Of a stretch of 64,000 nucleotides of DNA, positions 1 to 8,992 are shown one piece after another. Source of the DNA: Marinobacter salarius (GTDB taxonomy: Bacteria; Pseudomonadota; Gammaproteobacteria; Pseudomonadales; Oleiphilaceae); the NCBI GenBank assembly GCA_000831005.1, contig CP007152.1, forward strand, positions 3,844,001-3,908,000. Direction: 5' to 3'. The notes below the pieces were generated by a model, which ran no database searches, was not told where the DNA came from, and saw nothing but the letters and a program-made list of their open reading frames with translations. Position numbers and translations under genes: made by a program. Within the stretch, counting starts at the first letter, position 1, and each line of letters opens with the position of its first letter.

Positions 1-197
1 AGGGATTCTCTCAGCCGCTCGTCAGCAAGCACTTCGCGAAACCACTCGGTACCAACGTAATAGGCGTTACCCGGGCCAAAGATATCCTGGACCGAATAAT
101 TCACAACGGTCATCAGCGGTATCAGGGCTGAAAACGCTACAAGTATGAAAACTGGCAGTACGAGCCACCAGGCACGATTATTGGGAACCTTATTCAT
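1..197 (-). CDS. glpP: Glycerol ABC transporter permease, GlpP-like (5' part only)
   Basis: This is the N-terminal ~65 residues of an inner-membrane permease; the rest lies beyond the window edge. The translation begins MNKVPNNRAWWLVLPVF and runs through one hydrophobic segment (about residues 10-32) into an NYSVQDIFGP stretch, which is the usual start of MalF/UgpA-type sugar-transporter permeases. The ATG overlaps the stop of the upstream ATPase gene by four bases (ATGA), so the two are translationally coupled. Following glpS-glpT in this order matches the glpSTPQV glycerol uptake operon of Rhizobium. I infer glycerol as substrate from the neighbours (glpK, glpR, glpD), not from this fragment. 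Confidence 0.75.
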   Translation of the reverse strand, partial: MNKVPNNRAWWLVLPVFILVAFSALIPLMTVVNYSVQDIFGPGNAYYVGTEWFREVLADERLRES

Positions 198-1297
198 TGG
201 TCCTTCTCCTCTACCAGAAACTCGTCCACGTAAAGCTTCAGCCACTTTTCCGGAAAGCTGAGCTGAACCTGGCCGCCAACTGCAAAGTGCTGGTCTTCCG
301 TCAGCCGAACCTTCAACGTTTCGAAATCCAGCTTGACTGTCATGACCTTGTAAGTGCCGAGGTCCTCGACATCCAACACCTCGGCCTCAAACGTATCGTC
401 CGCCGGCATATCGGACGCCTGGATAAACTCCGGGCGAATACCGATCTTGAGATTGTTGGACTGCAGGCGCTGCAACAGCTCGACGTGTTGAACACTCAGC
501 GGGACAACCGTGCTGCCGAAGCAGACCCCGCGTGGGCAACGCTGAACCTCAATCAGATTCATGCCGGGGCTACCGATAAAATACCCCACAAATGTGTGGT
601 TGGGCTGTTCGAAGAGCTCCGTTGGGGTGCCAAACTGAACAATCTGACCGCCATACATCACCGCGATTTTGTCGGCGAAAGTGGACGCCTCAAGCTGGTC
701 GTGGGTGACGTACACCATGGTGATATCGAACTGTTCGTGAATCTGCTTGAGCTTGCGGCGCAGCTTCCACTTGAGCTGGGGATCGATAACCGTCAGCGGT
801 TCATCGAACAGGATGGCGGACACATCGCCCCGAACCAGGCCTCTACCCATGGAAACCTTCTGTTTCTGGTCCGCGGACAGGTTCTTGGCCTTTTTCTGCA
901 GCTCGCTCTCAATCTCCAGGATCTCCGCGATCTCATGCACCTTGGCCTTGATCTGGGACGACGGCACGCCGGTGTTCTTGAGCGGAAATGCCAGGTTCTG
1001 GTACACGGTCATCGAGTCATAGATCACGGGGAACTGGAAAACCTGGGCAATGTTCCGGTCCCTCGGGGACAGCTCGTTCACCCGCTTGCCATCAAACAGT
1101 ACGTCGCCCTCGGAGGGCTGGAGCAAACCCGAAATGATGTTCAGCATCGTACTCTTGCCGCAGCCGGACGGACCGAGCAATGCATACGCCCCACCCTTCT
1201 CCCAGACATGGTCCAGCTGACGGATCGCGTAGTCATCGGGCCCGGCCGGAGTGTCGCTGTAACTGTGAGCCAGGGACTTCAAATGAATTTCAGCCAT
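194..1297 (-). CDS. glpT: Glycerol ABC transporter ATP-binding protein, GlpT-like
   Basis: A 367-residue ATPase that would power glycerol import as one of two nucleotide-binding subunits. Walker A is GPSGCGKS (about residues 42-49) and Walker B is ILFDEPLTVIDP. The signature motif is degenerate, reading LSADQ in place of LSGGQ. The last ~100 residues form an OB-fold (TOBE-like) regulatory domain, as in MalK/UgpC. Its start codon overlaps the stop of the upstream ATPase gene by one base (TGATG), and its stop overlaps the permease start. The partner ATPase has a canonical LSGGQQQR signature, so the pair is asymmetric and probably works as a heterodimer. The function assignment rests on similarity to rhizobial GlpT and on the surrounding glycerol genes. 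Confidence 0.85.
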   Translation of the reverse strand: MAEIHLKSLAHSYSDTPAGPDDYAIRQLDHVWEKGGAYALLGPSGCGKSTMLNIISGLLQPSEGDVLFDGKRVNELSPRDRNIAQVFQFPVIYDSMTVYQNLAFPLKNTGVPSSQIKAKVHEIAEILEIESELQKKAKNLSADQKQKVSMGRGLVRGDVSAILFDEPLTVIDPQLKWKLRRKLKQIHEQFDITMVYVTHDQLEASTFADKIAVMYGGQIVQFGTPTELFEQPNHTFVGYFIGSPGMNLIEVQRCPRGVCFGSTVVPLSVQHVELLQRLQSNNLKIGIRPEFIQASDMPADDTFEAEVLDVEDLGTYKVMTVKLDFETLKVRLTEDQHFAVGGQVQLSFPEKWLKLYVDEFLVEEKDQ

Positions 1298-2394
1298 CAG
1301 ACCGACCCTCCTGTGACGACCTGTGCCGGTGTGTGCACCAGGCTTTCGTCTTTATCGAATACGAACAGTTTGTTGATGGGCAGGTAGATCTTGATGGGCG
1401 AACCCGTGTGGTACTGGTGTACGCCCATCAACTGCATCACCATCTCGAAGTACCGATTGCGCACGTGCATGAAGGTTTCGGAGCCACTGATTTCACTGAG
1501 CTCAACCTCCATCGACATCTCGAGATCATCCTCATTGTTGGGGACCAGTCCGATGTGACTCGGGCGGATACCAAACCAGTAATCGCCGGGTTCGAGCCGT
1601 GCGAGTTCCTGAGTCAACGCATGATGGGAGTATTCGTCGAAGGTCACTTCCGTGTCGGTGACCCGGCCCTTGATCATATTCATGGGCGGCTCACTGAACA
1701 GTTGTGCCGCCAGGGTGTTCACTGGGTTACGGTAAACGTCCATCACCGGGCCGCTCTGAACGATCCGTCCCTCGTTCAGGAGCGTGGTGACACCTCCCAA
1801 CGCCAGAGCCTCGTTGGCTTCGGTGGTGGCGTATACGGCAATGCATTGGCGTTCGCGGAACAGTTCCCGCAACTCAGCGCGCAACTCTTCCCGCAGTTTG
1901 TAGTCGAGGTTCACCAGCGGTTCGTCAAACAGGATCAGGGTCGCGTCCTTGACCAGGGCCCTGGCCATCGCCGTGCGCTGCTGTTGCCCCCCGGAAAGCT
2001 CCAGCGGATACCGCTTCAGCAAGGGGTCAATCTGCAGCATGTTCGCGGTTTCCTTGACCCGTCGGTCAATCTCGCTCTCCTTCATCTTGGCCAGACGCAG
2101 GGGCGAGGCGATGTTTTCGTACACCGTGAGGTTGGGATAGTTGATGAACTGCTGATAGATCATTGAGACATTGCGTTGTTGAACGCTTTGCCCGGTGACA
2201 TCGTTGCCGTTGTAGATGAGGCGGCCGTCATCGGGCTTGTCCAGCCCGGCCATCAGCCGCATCAACGAGGTTTTGCCGGCCAATGTACGCCCGAGCAGAA
2301 CGTTGAACGAACCTGCCTCAAACGTGATGTTCGCGTCGCGGATGTAATCGACTCCATCCACGACACGGGAGAGGTTCTCCAGCGTTAAGGACAT
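1297..2394 (-). CDS. glpS: Glycerol ABC transporter ATP-binding protein, GlpS-like
   Basis: A 365-residue ABC ATPase and the first gene of the minus-strand glycerol transporter operon. Walker A is GRTLAGKT (about residues 35-42), the signature is LSGGQQQR, and Walker B is LILFDEPLVNLD with the following D-loop. The C-terminal third is a TOBE-like regulatory domain typical of CUT1 sugar importers. It is followed with one-base overlap by the second ATPase and then the permease. A GlpR-like operator lies about 185 bases upstream, implying induction by glycerol 3-phosphate. A divergent sigma-54-type activator shares the same upstream region. Confidence 0.85.
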   Translation of the reverse strand: MSLTLENLSRVVDGVDYIRDANITFEAGSFNVLLGRTLAGKTSLMRLMAGLDKPDDGRLIYNGNDVTGQSVQQRNVSMIYQQFINYPNLTVYENIASPLRLAKMKESEIDRRVKETANMLQIDPLLKRYPLELSGGQQQRTAMARALVKDATLILFDEPLVNLDYKLREELRAELRELFRERQCIAVYATTEANEALALGGVTTLLNEGRIVQSGPVMDVYRNPVNTLAAQLFSEPPMNMIKGRVTDTEVTFDEYSHHALTQELARLEPGDYWFGIRPSHIGLVPNNEDDLEMSMEVELSEISGSETFMHVRNRYFEMVMQLMGVHQYHTGSPIKIYLPINKLFVFDKDESLVHTPAQVVTGGSV

Positions 2395-2577
2395 AGGCTT
2401 TCCTTTGTTGTTCTTGTGGCACGTTATCCGCCGTCACCGCAGGCGACCGGCGAGAATTCGATTTCGAATACATAAAGGCAATGAGCATACCAATGTAGGT
2501 GAAAACCACGAGCAAATACGTAGACCATTGTTTTTATTGCCATTAAATTTCTGGAAAATTTCTTTATTGAAAACAAA

Positions 2578-2597
2578 AATGTTCGATATCAAACTTT
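2578..2597. promoter_or_regulatory. GlpR-like operator upstream of glpS
   Basis: The 20-base site matches 18 of 20 positions of the E. coli GlpR palindrome WATKTTCGWTAWCGAAMATW. It lies in the glpS/activator divergent region. A separate exact palindrome, TGTTC-N5-GAACA, follows at 2599-2613 and could be a second half-site pair. Binding by the GlpR encoded at 6.3 kb is inferred. Confidence 0.6.
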
Positions 2598-2732
2598 TTG
2601 TTCAGTTTGAACATTGACCTGAACAACCAATGAGCACATTATTGAACATCGTAGCGAACAGATTCGCGGCCTCGGGCCACCCTGGCGGGGCGCGAAAAAA
2701 CAAAACGAACTTCAGGAACGCGGAGGATTCGC

Positions 2733-4629
2733 GTGAAAAGGCAACAAGAGAGGGCGGAATACCGATCCATCATCGCGGATTCCTGGAACCGCTGTATTGG
2801 TTACGGGCTTCACCATGACTACGAACCCGAACCCGCGAACCTCGACGACCGTGCCCGGGAAACGCTGGAAAAAGACTACGAAGCGTTACTCAGCACAACA
2901 GAGACGGAAGTACTTCCCTACTACAACAACATCATGTCCAACAGCCGCTGCCTGATCCTGCTGGCCGACTCCCATGCCCAGGTCCTGAAGGGCTGGGGCG
3001 ACAAACGCATTACCGAAAGCCATCTGCGGCCATGGTTCAGCGCAGGCGCCAGCTGGCACGAACGCTACGCTGGCACCAACGCCATCGGCACGTCCATCGC
3101 CACCCGCTCGCCCGTCCAGGTCCAGCGAAACGAACACTTTCTCAAACTCAACCGGAGCATCATCAGTTCTGCGGCGCCGATATTCGATACCGACAGAACC
3201 TGGTGGGGGTTCTCAGTGCCTTCAGTGATGCCTACCTACCGCAGGCGCATACGCTGGGGATGGTTCGTCTTCTTTCGCAATCGGTTGAAAACCGTCTGAT
3301 CGTCAGGCAGTTGGGGGGCAATCATTTTATCCTCACCCTCAACACCACGGCGGACAATATCGACAGCCCCTGGTCGGGACTGATCGCGTTTGACCCCAAC
3401 GGCCGCATAGTTGCCTCCAATCAGCGGGCAGATCAACTACTCGGCGAGCCTTTGTCAGGGCGCAACCTGAACTCGCTGTTCATTGAAAACCGGAACCTGA
3501 TACTGAATCACTCCCACAACACCCCCATACAGCTCACGACCACGAAACGAGTGCGGCTGTCAGGACTGTTGAAGCGGCCGGTCTCGCTCGACACCGTCAC
3601 CACAAAGCCCGCGCGCGCAATACCCCGTGCCAGGCCCACGGAGCCAGGCATGGCTGGCGTTTCCATGGACGATATTGAACATGGGGATCCACTGGTCCGA
3701 CGCTGTGCCGACCAGGCGAGGAAGGTTCTGGAGAGAGGCGTTCCGATACTGATTTGTGGTGAAACCGGTGTGGGCAAGGAAGTGATGGTCAAAGCCCTGC
3801 ATGGAACCAGCCAACGATGCGCGCAGCCTCTGGTCTCCGTTAACTGTGCGGCGATCCCACCGGAGCTTGTCGAATCCGAACTGTTTGGCTACGAGGCCGG
3901 CGCATTCACCGGCGCCCGCGCCCAGGGTTCTCTGGGCCTGATACGCAAGGCCGACAAGGGCATCCTGTTCCTGGACGAAATCGGAGAAATGCCCCTGGCC
4001 GCCCAATCCCGGCTATTGCGCGTTCTGCAGGAACGGGAAGTGACACCGGTGGGCTCCACGGAACGCATTCCCGTGGACATACTGCTGGTATCTGCGACCA
4101 ACCGCCCGCTCGCAGATCGAATCGACAATGGTGAGTTCAGAGCGGACCTCTACTACCGCATCAATGGCCTCAGCCTTGAGCTTCCAGCACTCAGGGATCG
4201 AATGGACCGGCGCGAGCTGATCCGCAGAATCTATCTGGAGCATCGTGACAGCGGCCAATCGGACACTCTGAACAATGAGGTAATGGCGGCGCTTGAGAAT
4301 CACCCCTGGCCCGGCAATATTCGCCAGCTGGTGAACATCGTCCGCGTCGCCGTGGCCATTGCCGACGGCGAGACGTGCAACTCTGGCACCTGCCGGAGGA
4401 TTTCCTGGCGGATTATGAGAGTCAAACCAGGCCCGAGCGCAAACCGGTATTCGATGCATCGCCCTACAGAGAATCGCCCCAGGCGAATGACAACTCCCGG
4501 AATGACACCATGGATCAGACACTGGTGGTCTACCGACAGTGCATGGGCAACGTGTCCCGTGCAGCCAGGGAACTGGCTGTCAGCCGCAACACCCTGTACA
4601 AGCGACTTCGGGATCTGGGTGTAAGGTAG
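2733..4629 (+). CDS. Sigma-54-dependent activator, AcoR type (two frameshifts)
   Basis: An AcoR-type enhancer-binding regulator. Domains in order: N-terminal GAF-like sensor (residues ~1-190, with AGASWHERYAGTNAIGTSIA typical of AcoR), PAS-like segment (~225-290), sigma-54-interacting AAA+ domain (GETGVGKE Walker A, GAFTGA loop, FLDEIGEMP Walker B) and a C-terminal Fis-type helix-turn-helix (NVSRAARELAVSRNTLYKRL). The start is GTG with GGAGG six bases upstream. Two single-base losses interrupt the frame, near 3200 and near 4372; restoring one base at each gives a continuous protein of about 632 residues. It diverges from glpS, so it may activate glycerol or alcohol uptake, but the effector is unknown. 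It ends exactly one base before the glpK stop codon, leaving no intergenic space between the convergent genes. Confidence 0.85.
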
Positions 4630-6102
4630 TCATAGCTTGCGAATGGCTTTAAGCCAGCCGTCGTAGAGCTTGTCACGCTGGGCTTTGGTCATCGTTGCCT
4701 CAAAACTGCGGTCGCATCGCCACATACTGCTCAGATCCTCCAGGCTTTTGTAGACACCCGCCTGCAAGCCAGCCAGATAGGCCGCGCCCAGGGCGGTGGT
4801 CTCCACCAATGCAGGCCGATCGACCCTCGCTCCGAGGATATCCGCCAGGAACTGCAGTACCCAGTTGTTGGCCACCATGCCACCGTCCACACGCAGGGTA
4901 ATGGGCCTTATGCCATCCTTCTCCATCGCCTTCTGCAGATCCTTGGTCTGGTAGCAAACCGATTGCAGGCCAGCGGTCACGATTTCCTTGATCCCGGTAT
5001 CGCGGGTCAGCCCGAAAATCGCCCCACGGGCGTTGGGGTCCCAGTACGGTGCACCCAGGCCCGTAAACGCTGGCACCAGATAGACCCCGTGGTCCACCGG
5101 TGTGCCTTCCGCCAGGGGTTCGGTCTCACAGGCGTCCCGAATCAGCTGCAACCCGTCTCGCAGCCACTGGATAGCAGCACCGGCGATAAAGATACTCCCC
5201 TCCAGCGCGTAGGCAGGCTTTCCGTTGAGGCGATAGGCTACCGTTGTGAGCAGGCGGTGCTCTGACGTCAGAGCCTTGTCGCCGGTGTTCAGCATCAGGA
5301 AACAGCCGGTACCGTAGGTGCTTTTCGCCATTCCGGTTTCAAAGCACGTCTGGCCGAACAGGGCCGCCTGCTGGTCCCCCGCCATACCCATGACGGACGT
5401 ACCACCCAGCCGACCGTTACCGACGATCTGGCCGAAGTCCGCTGCCGAATCCATCACCTGCGGCAACAACGAGGCAGGAATGCCGAACAGGTCAAGTAGC
5501 TCCGGGTCCCAATCCTGATCGTGAATGTTGAACAACAGGGTGCGACTGGCATTGGTCGCATCGGTCCTGTGCTCCCTGCCGCCGGTCAGTCGCCAAAGCA
5601 GAAAACTGTCTATCGTGCCGAACGCCAATTCTCCGCGTTCCGCCCGTTGCCGGGCGCCCGGTACGTTGTCCAGTATCCAGCGAATTTTCGTCGCCGAAAA
5701 ATAGGGGTCAATCAACAGCCCTGTCTTGTTGTTCACTGAAGGTTCAAGGCTTTGCTTCTTGAGCGATTCACACCAGTCTGCGGTTCGCCTGTCCTGCCAG
5801 ACGATCGCCGGGTAGATGGCCTCGCCCGTTGCGCGGTCCCACAACACCGTGGTTTCACGCTGGTTCGTTATGCCAACAGCGACAACCTCATCGTTGTCAC
5901 CACACCCCCTGGCCATCACGTCATCGCAGGTTTCCTGGACAGTACGCCAGATGTCTTCCGGCTCATGCTCGACCCAGCCGCTCGCGGGAAAATGCTGAGG
6001 GAACTCCTGCTGGCTCGTCGCGTGGATGTTGCCGTCCAGGGTGAAAAGGATGGCGCGGGAACTGGTTGTCCCCTGGTCGATCGACAGAATGTACTGAGTC
6101 AT
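4630..6102 (-). CDS. glpK: Glycerol kinase
   Basis: A full-length 490-residue FGGY-family kinase that phosphorylates glycerol to sn-glycerol 3-phosphate in the cytoplasm. Family hallmarks are the N-terminal SIDQGTTSSRAILF phosphate loop, NQRETTVLWDRATG, WQDRRTA, the substrate loop near FGTIDSFLLWRLTGG, and the C-terminal LRVDGGMVANNWVLQFLADI. It reads as an uninterrupted frame with a plausible GAGG ribosome site upstream of the ATG. It diverges from glpR. The GlpST transporter brings in the substrate and GlpD oxidises the product. Confidence 0.97.
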   Translation of the reverse strand: MTQYILSIDQGTTSSRAILFTLDGNIHATSQQEFPQHFPASGWVEHEPEDIWRTVQETCDDVMARGCGDNDEVVAVGITNQRETTVLWDRATGEAIYPAIVWQDRRTADWCESLKKQSLEPSVNNKTGLLIDPYFSATKIRWILDNVPGARQRAERGELAFGTIDSFLLWRLTGGREHRTDATNASRTLLFNIHDQDWDPELLDLFGIPASLLPQVMDSAADFGQIVGNGRLGGTSVMGMAGDQQAALFGQTCFETGMAKSTYGTGCFLMLNTGDKALTSEHRLLTTVAYRLNGKPAYALEGSIFIAGAAIQWLRDGLQLIRDACETEPLAEGTPVDHGVYLVPAFTGLGAPYWDPNARGAIFGLTRDTGIKEIVTAGLQSVCYQTKDLQKAMEKDGIRPITLRVDGGMVANNWVLQFLADILGARVDRPALVETTALGAAYLAGLQAGVYKSLEDLSSMWRCDRSFEATMTKAQRDKLYDGWLKAIRKL

Positions 6103-6322
6103 AGTTGTTTTGCCTCGGGCCAGTGTTCTTATTTTTTCGTATTTTTACTTTTTTGAAAACAAAAGCCAACCCTTTTTGCGGGCGAAAACTTACCCGCACT
6201 TCGCAAGCCTCACACAAGCCCCTAAAAATGCTGCACAAAGGCACAAAACACTCTAAACTGAGTTCAGGTTTGAAATCGCTATTTCGTTCGTTACAGAAAA
6301 ACCGTGGACCGGAGGAAGTTGA
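6103..6322. promoter_or_regulatory. glpK-glpR divergent control region
   Basis: A 220-base AT-rich gap that must hold promoters for glpK (minus) and glpR (plus). It contains long A/T runs and scattered TTCG half-sites (for example near 6284-6291). I found no operator here as good as those before glpS, glpD and glpV. A GGAGG ribosome site sits just before the glpR ATG. Confidence 0.5.
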
Positions 6323-7081
6323 ATGGCACAACGACGCCGACAGGACCTGATCATGGAGCTCATCCAGCAGAACGGCTTCGTGACCACCGAGCAACTGGTT
6401 GATCAGTTCAAGGTAACGCCGCAAACCATCCGCCGGGATTTGAACGACTTGGCCAGCCAGAAGAAACTGCGCCGGCATCACGGCGGCGCCGGCATCGACT
6501 CCAGCACGGTGAACACGGCCTACCAGGCTCGCAAAATCATGGACCTGGAAGCCAAGGAGCGCATCGCTGAAGCACTGGTGGACATGATCCCCGACAACTC
6601 CTCCATGTTCATCAACATCGGCACCACCACGGAAACCATTGCCAAGGCCCTGCTTGAGAAAAACAACCTCCAGGTAGTCACCAACAACCTTCACGTCGCA
6701 TCCATTCTTTCCGCCAAGGAAGACTTCCACATCATTATTGCCGGCGGCGAAGTGCGTAACCGCGACGGCGGCATCGTGGGTGAAGCCACTCGGGACTTCA
6801 TCAACCAGTTCAAGATGGATTTCGGCATTATCGGTATCAGCGGCATCCACAGTGACGGTTCTTTGCTGGACTTCGATTACCGGGAAGTGCGGGTTGCCCA
6901 GTCCATCATCGAGAATTCCGGCCAGGTACTGCTGGCCGCGGACCATTCCAAGTTCGGCCGCAACGCCATGGTGCGCCTCGGCAGCATTGCCCAGGCAGAT
7001 CATGTGTTTACCGATGAACCGCCTCCCGTCGAAATCCGCCAGCTCCTGCGTGAAAACAACGTGGAACTGCACCTGGTCTGA
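6323..7081 (+). CDS. glpR: Glycerol-3-phosphate regulon repressor GlpR (DeoR family)
   Basis: A 252-residue DeoR-family repressor. The N-terminal helix-turn-helix (about residues 18-55) contains VTTEQLVDQFKVTPQTIRRDLNDL, followed by the LRRHHGGA linker. The C-terminal DeoR sugar-phosphate sensor domain carries the family motifs IGTTTE, VVTNNLHVA, GGEVRNRDGG and ADHSKFGR. It should release DNA on binding glycerol 3-phosphate. The ATG is preceded by GGAGG at good spacing. It sits between glpK and glpD, the classic glp arrangement, and GlpR-like operators occur before glpS, glpD and glpV. Confidence 0.95.
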   Translation: MAQRRRQDLIMELIQQNGFVTTEQLVDQFKVTPQTIRRDLNDLASQKKLRRHHGGAGIDSSTVNTAYQARKIMDLEAKERIAEALVDMIPDNSSMFINIGTTTETIAKALLEKNNLQVVTNNLHVASILSAKEDFHIIIAGGEVRNRDGGIVGEATRDFINQFKMDFGIIGISGIHSDGSLLDFDYREVRVAQSIIENSGQVLLAADHSKFGRNAMVRLGSIAQADHVFTDEPPPVEIRQLLRENNVELHLV

Positions 7082-7168
7082 CCCCTCCATCGCCGCAACC
7101 ATCACCCAGTCATAGCCTGGCAGCGTGACTCCCAAAGCCTTCGCCCACTTTTTTTCGTTTTTTTTCTG

Positions 7169-7205
7169 TATTTTCCTTTACGAATATATTTTGCTTTCGC
7201 ATAAT
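7169..7205 (+). promoter_or_regulatory. glpD promoter with overlapping GlpR-like operator
   Basis: The 20 bases at 7169-7188 match 17 of 20 positions of the GlpR palindrome. They overlap a sigma-70-like promoter: TTTACG at 7177-7182 and CATAAT at 7200-7205, 17 bases apart. Repressor bound here would cover the -35 element. The flanking sequence holds long T runs. Confidence 0.6.
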
Positions 7206-7280
7206 GTGGGTATACGTTTCTGTGAAAATCGGAAAGAGCGCCGGAAGCGTCCTTTCATTGGCGTCAGGAGATGACTCGAG

Positions 7281-8809
7281 ATGACCGAGGAGAACAATAC
7301 ATTTGACGTTGTCGTTGTGGGCGGTGGCGTCAACGGCACAGGTATCGCCATGGACGCCGCAGGCCGCGGACTGAAGGTGTTGCTTTGCGAAATGAACGAC
7401 CTCGCCTCAGCCACCTCGTCCAGCAGCAGCAAGCTGATTCATGGGGGTCTCCGATACCTTGAGCACTACGAGTTCCGCCTGGTACGTGAAGCCCTGGCAG
7501 AACGGGAGTCGCTGCTGCGAAATTCGCCACACATCATGTGGCCAATGCGCTTTCGGTTGCCACACCGCCCTCACCTTCGCCCCGCCTGGATGATCCGGAC
7601 CGGGCTGTTCCTTTATGACCATCTGGCCAAGCGAGAGGTCCTTCCGGGGTCGCGCTCCATAAAGTTCGATGAGAAGGATCCGCTCAAGTCGGATATCACC
7701 AAGGGTTTTGAGTATTCAGACGGCTGGGTGGATGATGCTCGCCTGGTGGTACTGACCGCCAAGAAAGCCCAGGAGTGCGGCGCCACCATCCTGACCAGAA
7801 CCAAGTGCATCAATGCCGAGCGCGGCGCGGATTCATGGAACGTATCGCTTCAGGATATGAATGACGACAGTATCCACCACGTCTCCGCTAAGGTGATTGT
7901 CAATGCGTCGGGCCCCTGGGTAAGCCGGCTGTTCAGCGAAAGCCTGTCCATGAAAGCGCCAAAAACCATTCGCATGGTCAAGGGCAGTCATATTGTGGTG
8001 CCTCGCCTCAATCGGGAAACCGAGGCCTACATTCTCCAGAATGAAGACGAACGCATTGTGTTCGTCATCCCCTACGAGGACGAGTTCTCCCTGGTAGGCA
8101 CCACCGACGTGGATTACGAAGGCGACCCGAAAAAAGCGAAAATATCACCGGAAGAAACCGAATATCTGCTGGATATCGTCAACTCGCACTTTAAACGCCA
8201 GCTAACGGAAAGCGATGTGGTGTGGTCCTATTCCGGCGTTCGACCTTTAATGGACGACGAAGAGGGCGATGCCAAGAAGGCTTCCCGCGATTACTCGTTT
8301 GAGGTCAGCCGGGAAAAGGGCAAGGCGCCGGTCATCTCCGTCTTTGGTGGCAAGATCACTACCTACCGCAAACTTGCAGAAGCTGCGACGGACAAACTCT
8401 GCCAGTTTTTCCCACACGCCCGCGGTCCGTGGACGAAAACAGGCATCCTGCCCGGCGGTGATTTCGAGAATCGCGACACTCTCGAGGCAAGCCTGTCAGC
8501 CGAATACCCGTGGCTTCCCGAAGCGGTATACAGCCGTTACGTGCGTACTTACGGCACCAAGGCATACGACTTTCTGGCGACGCAAAATCCATCCAGGATC
8601 TGGGATTTCGGTTTGCCGGCACACTCTACGAGCGCGAAGTCGAGTATCTTATCAAGCATGAATGGGCGATGACGTCGGAGGACATTCTCTGGCGCCGCAC
8701 CAAACAGGGGCTCTATGCCACTGAAGACGATGTTCGGGAGCTGGACAGATATCTATCCGCCCAGGCAACCCCGCAACCGCAAACCGTTGCTCTCCACCAC
8801 AGCGCCTGA
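7281..8809 (+). CDS. glpD: Aerobic glycerol-3-phosphate dehydrogenase (one frameshift)
   Basis: FAD-dependent, membrane-associated oxidation of glycerol 3-phosphate to dihydroxyacetone phosphate, passing electrons to quinone. The N-terminus has the dinucleotide-binding fold VVVGGGVNGTGIAMDAAGRG; SSSSKLIHGGLRYLE and GGKITTYRKLAE are DAO/GlpD hallmarks. The frame breaks near 8598, and the C-terminal domain continues in another frame as LYEREVEYLIKHEWAMTSEDILWRRTKQGL, typical of GlpD. Restoring one G in the run at the break gives about 510 residues, the usual length. An AGGAG ribosome site precedes the ATG. I regard the break as a likely sequencing error. Confidence 0.93.
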
Positions 8810-8829
8810 ATCACTCTCTCAGGCATTTC

Positions 8830-8863
8830 GCTCCGGCCGGCCTCCCCCGCCCGGAGCTTTTTT
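8830..8863 (+). terminator. Rho-independent terminator after glpD
   Basis: A GC-rich hairpin (GCTCCGG at 8830-8836 pairing with CCGGAGC at 8851-8857) is followed directly by six T residues, about 20 bases past the glpD stop. Confidence 0.85.
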
Positions 8864-8906
8864 GTGCCCCTCTACTGGCAAGCACTCCCCGGTATCCCTG
8901 GATACG

Positions 8907-8939
8907 AAAAAGCCGGATGCCATACGGCACCCGGCTTTT
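8907..8939 (-). terminator. Terminator for the porin gene, possibly bidirectional
   Basis: The stem AAAGCCGG/CCGGCTTT with an inner TGCC/GGCA stem is flanked by an A run on one side and a T run on the other. It can therefore end minus-strand transcription from the porin gene and back up the glpD terminator. Confidence 0.8.
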
Positions 8940-8992
8940 CCTGCCCCACCCTTCGTCCAGTCAGTAGGGTGTATAAGGCTCTTCCGCTTCTA

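Noticed and set aside
197..2166. Long plus-strand open frames opposite glpS and glpT
   Set aside because: They are antisense shadows of GC-rich coding sequence. The minus-strand frames carry clear ABC ATPase motifs.
2411..2530. A sigma-54 promoter between glpS and the activator
   Set aside because: TGGCAC at 2417 lacks a TTGC partner, and the minus-strand TGG...TTGCT near 2513-2528 has a spacer one base too long. Spacing is nearly invariant for this sigma factor.
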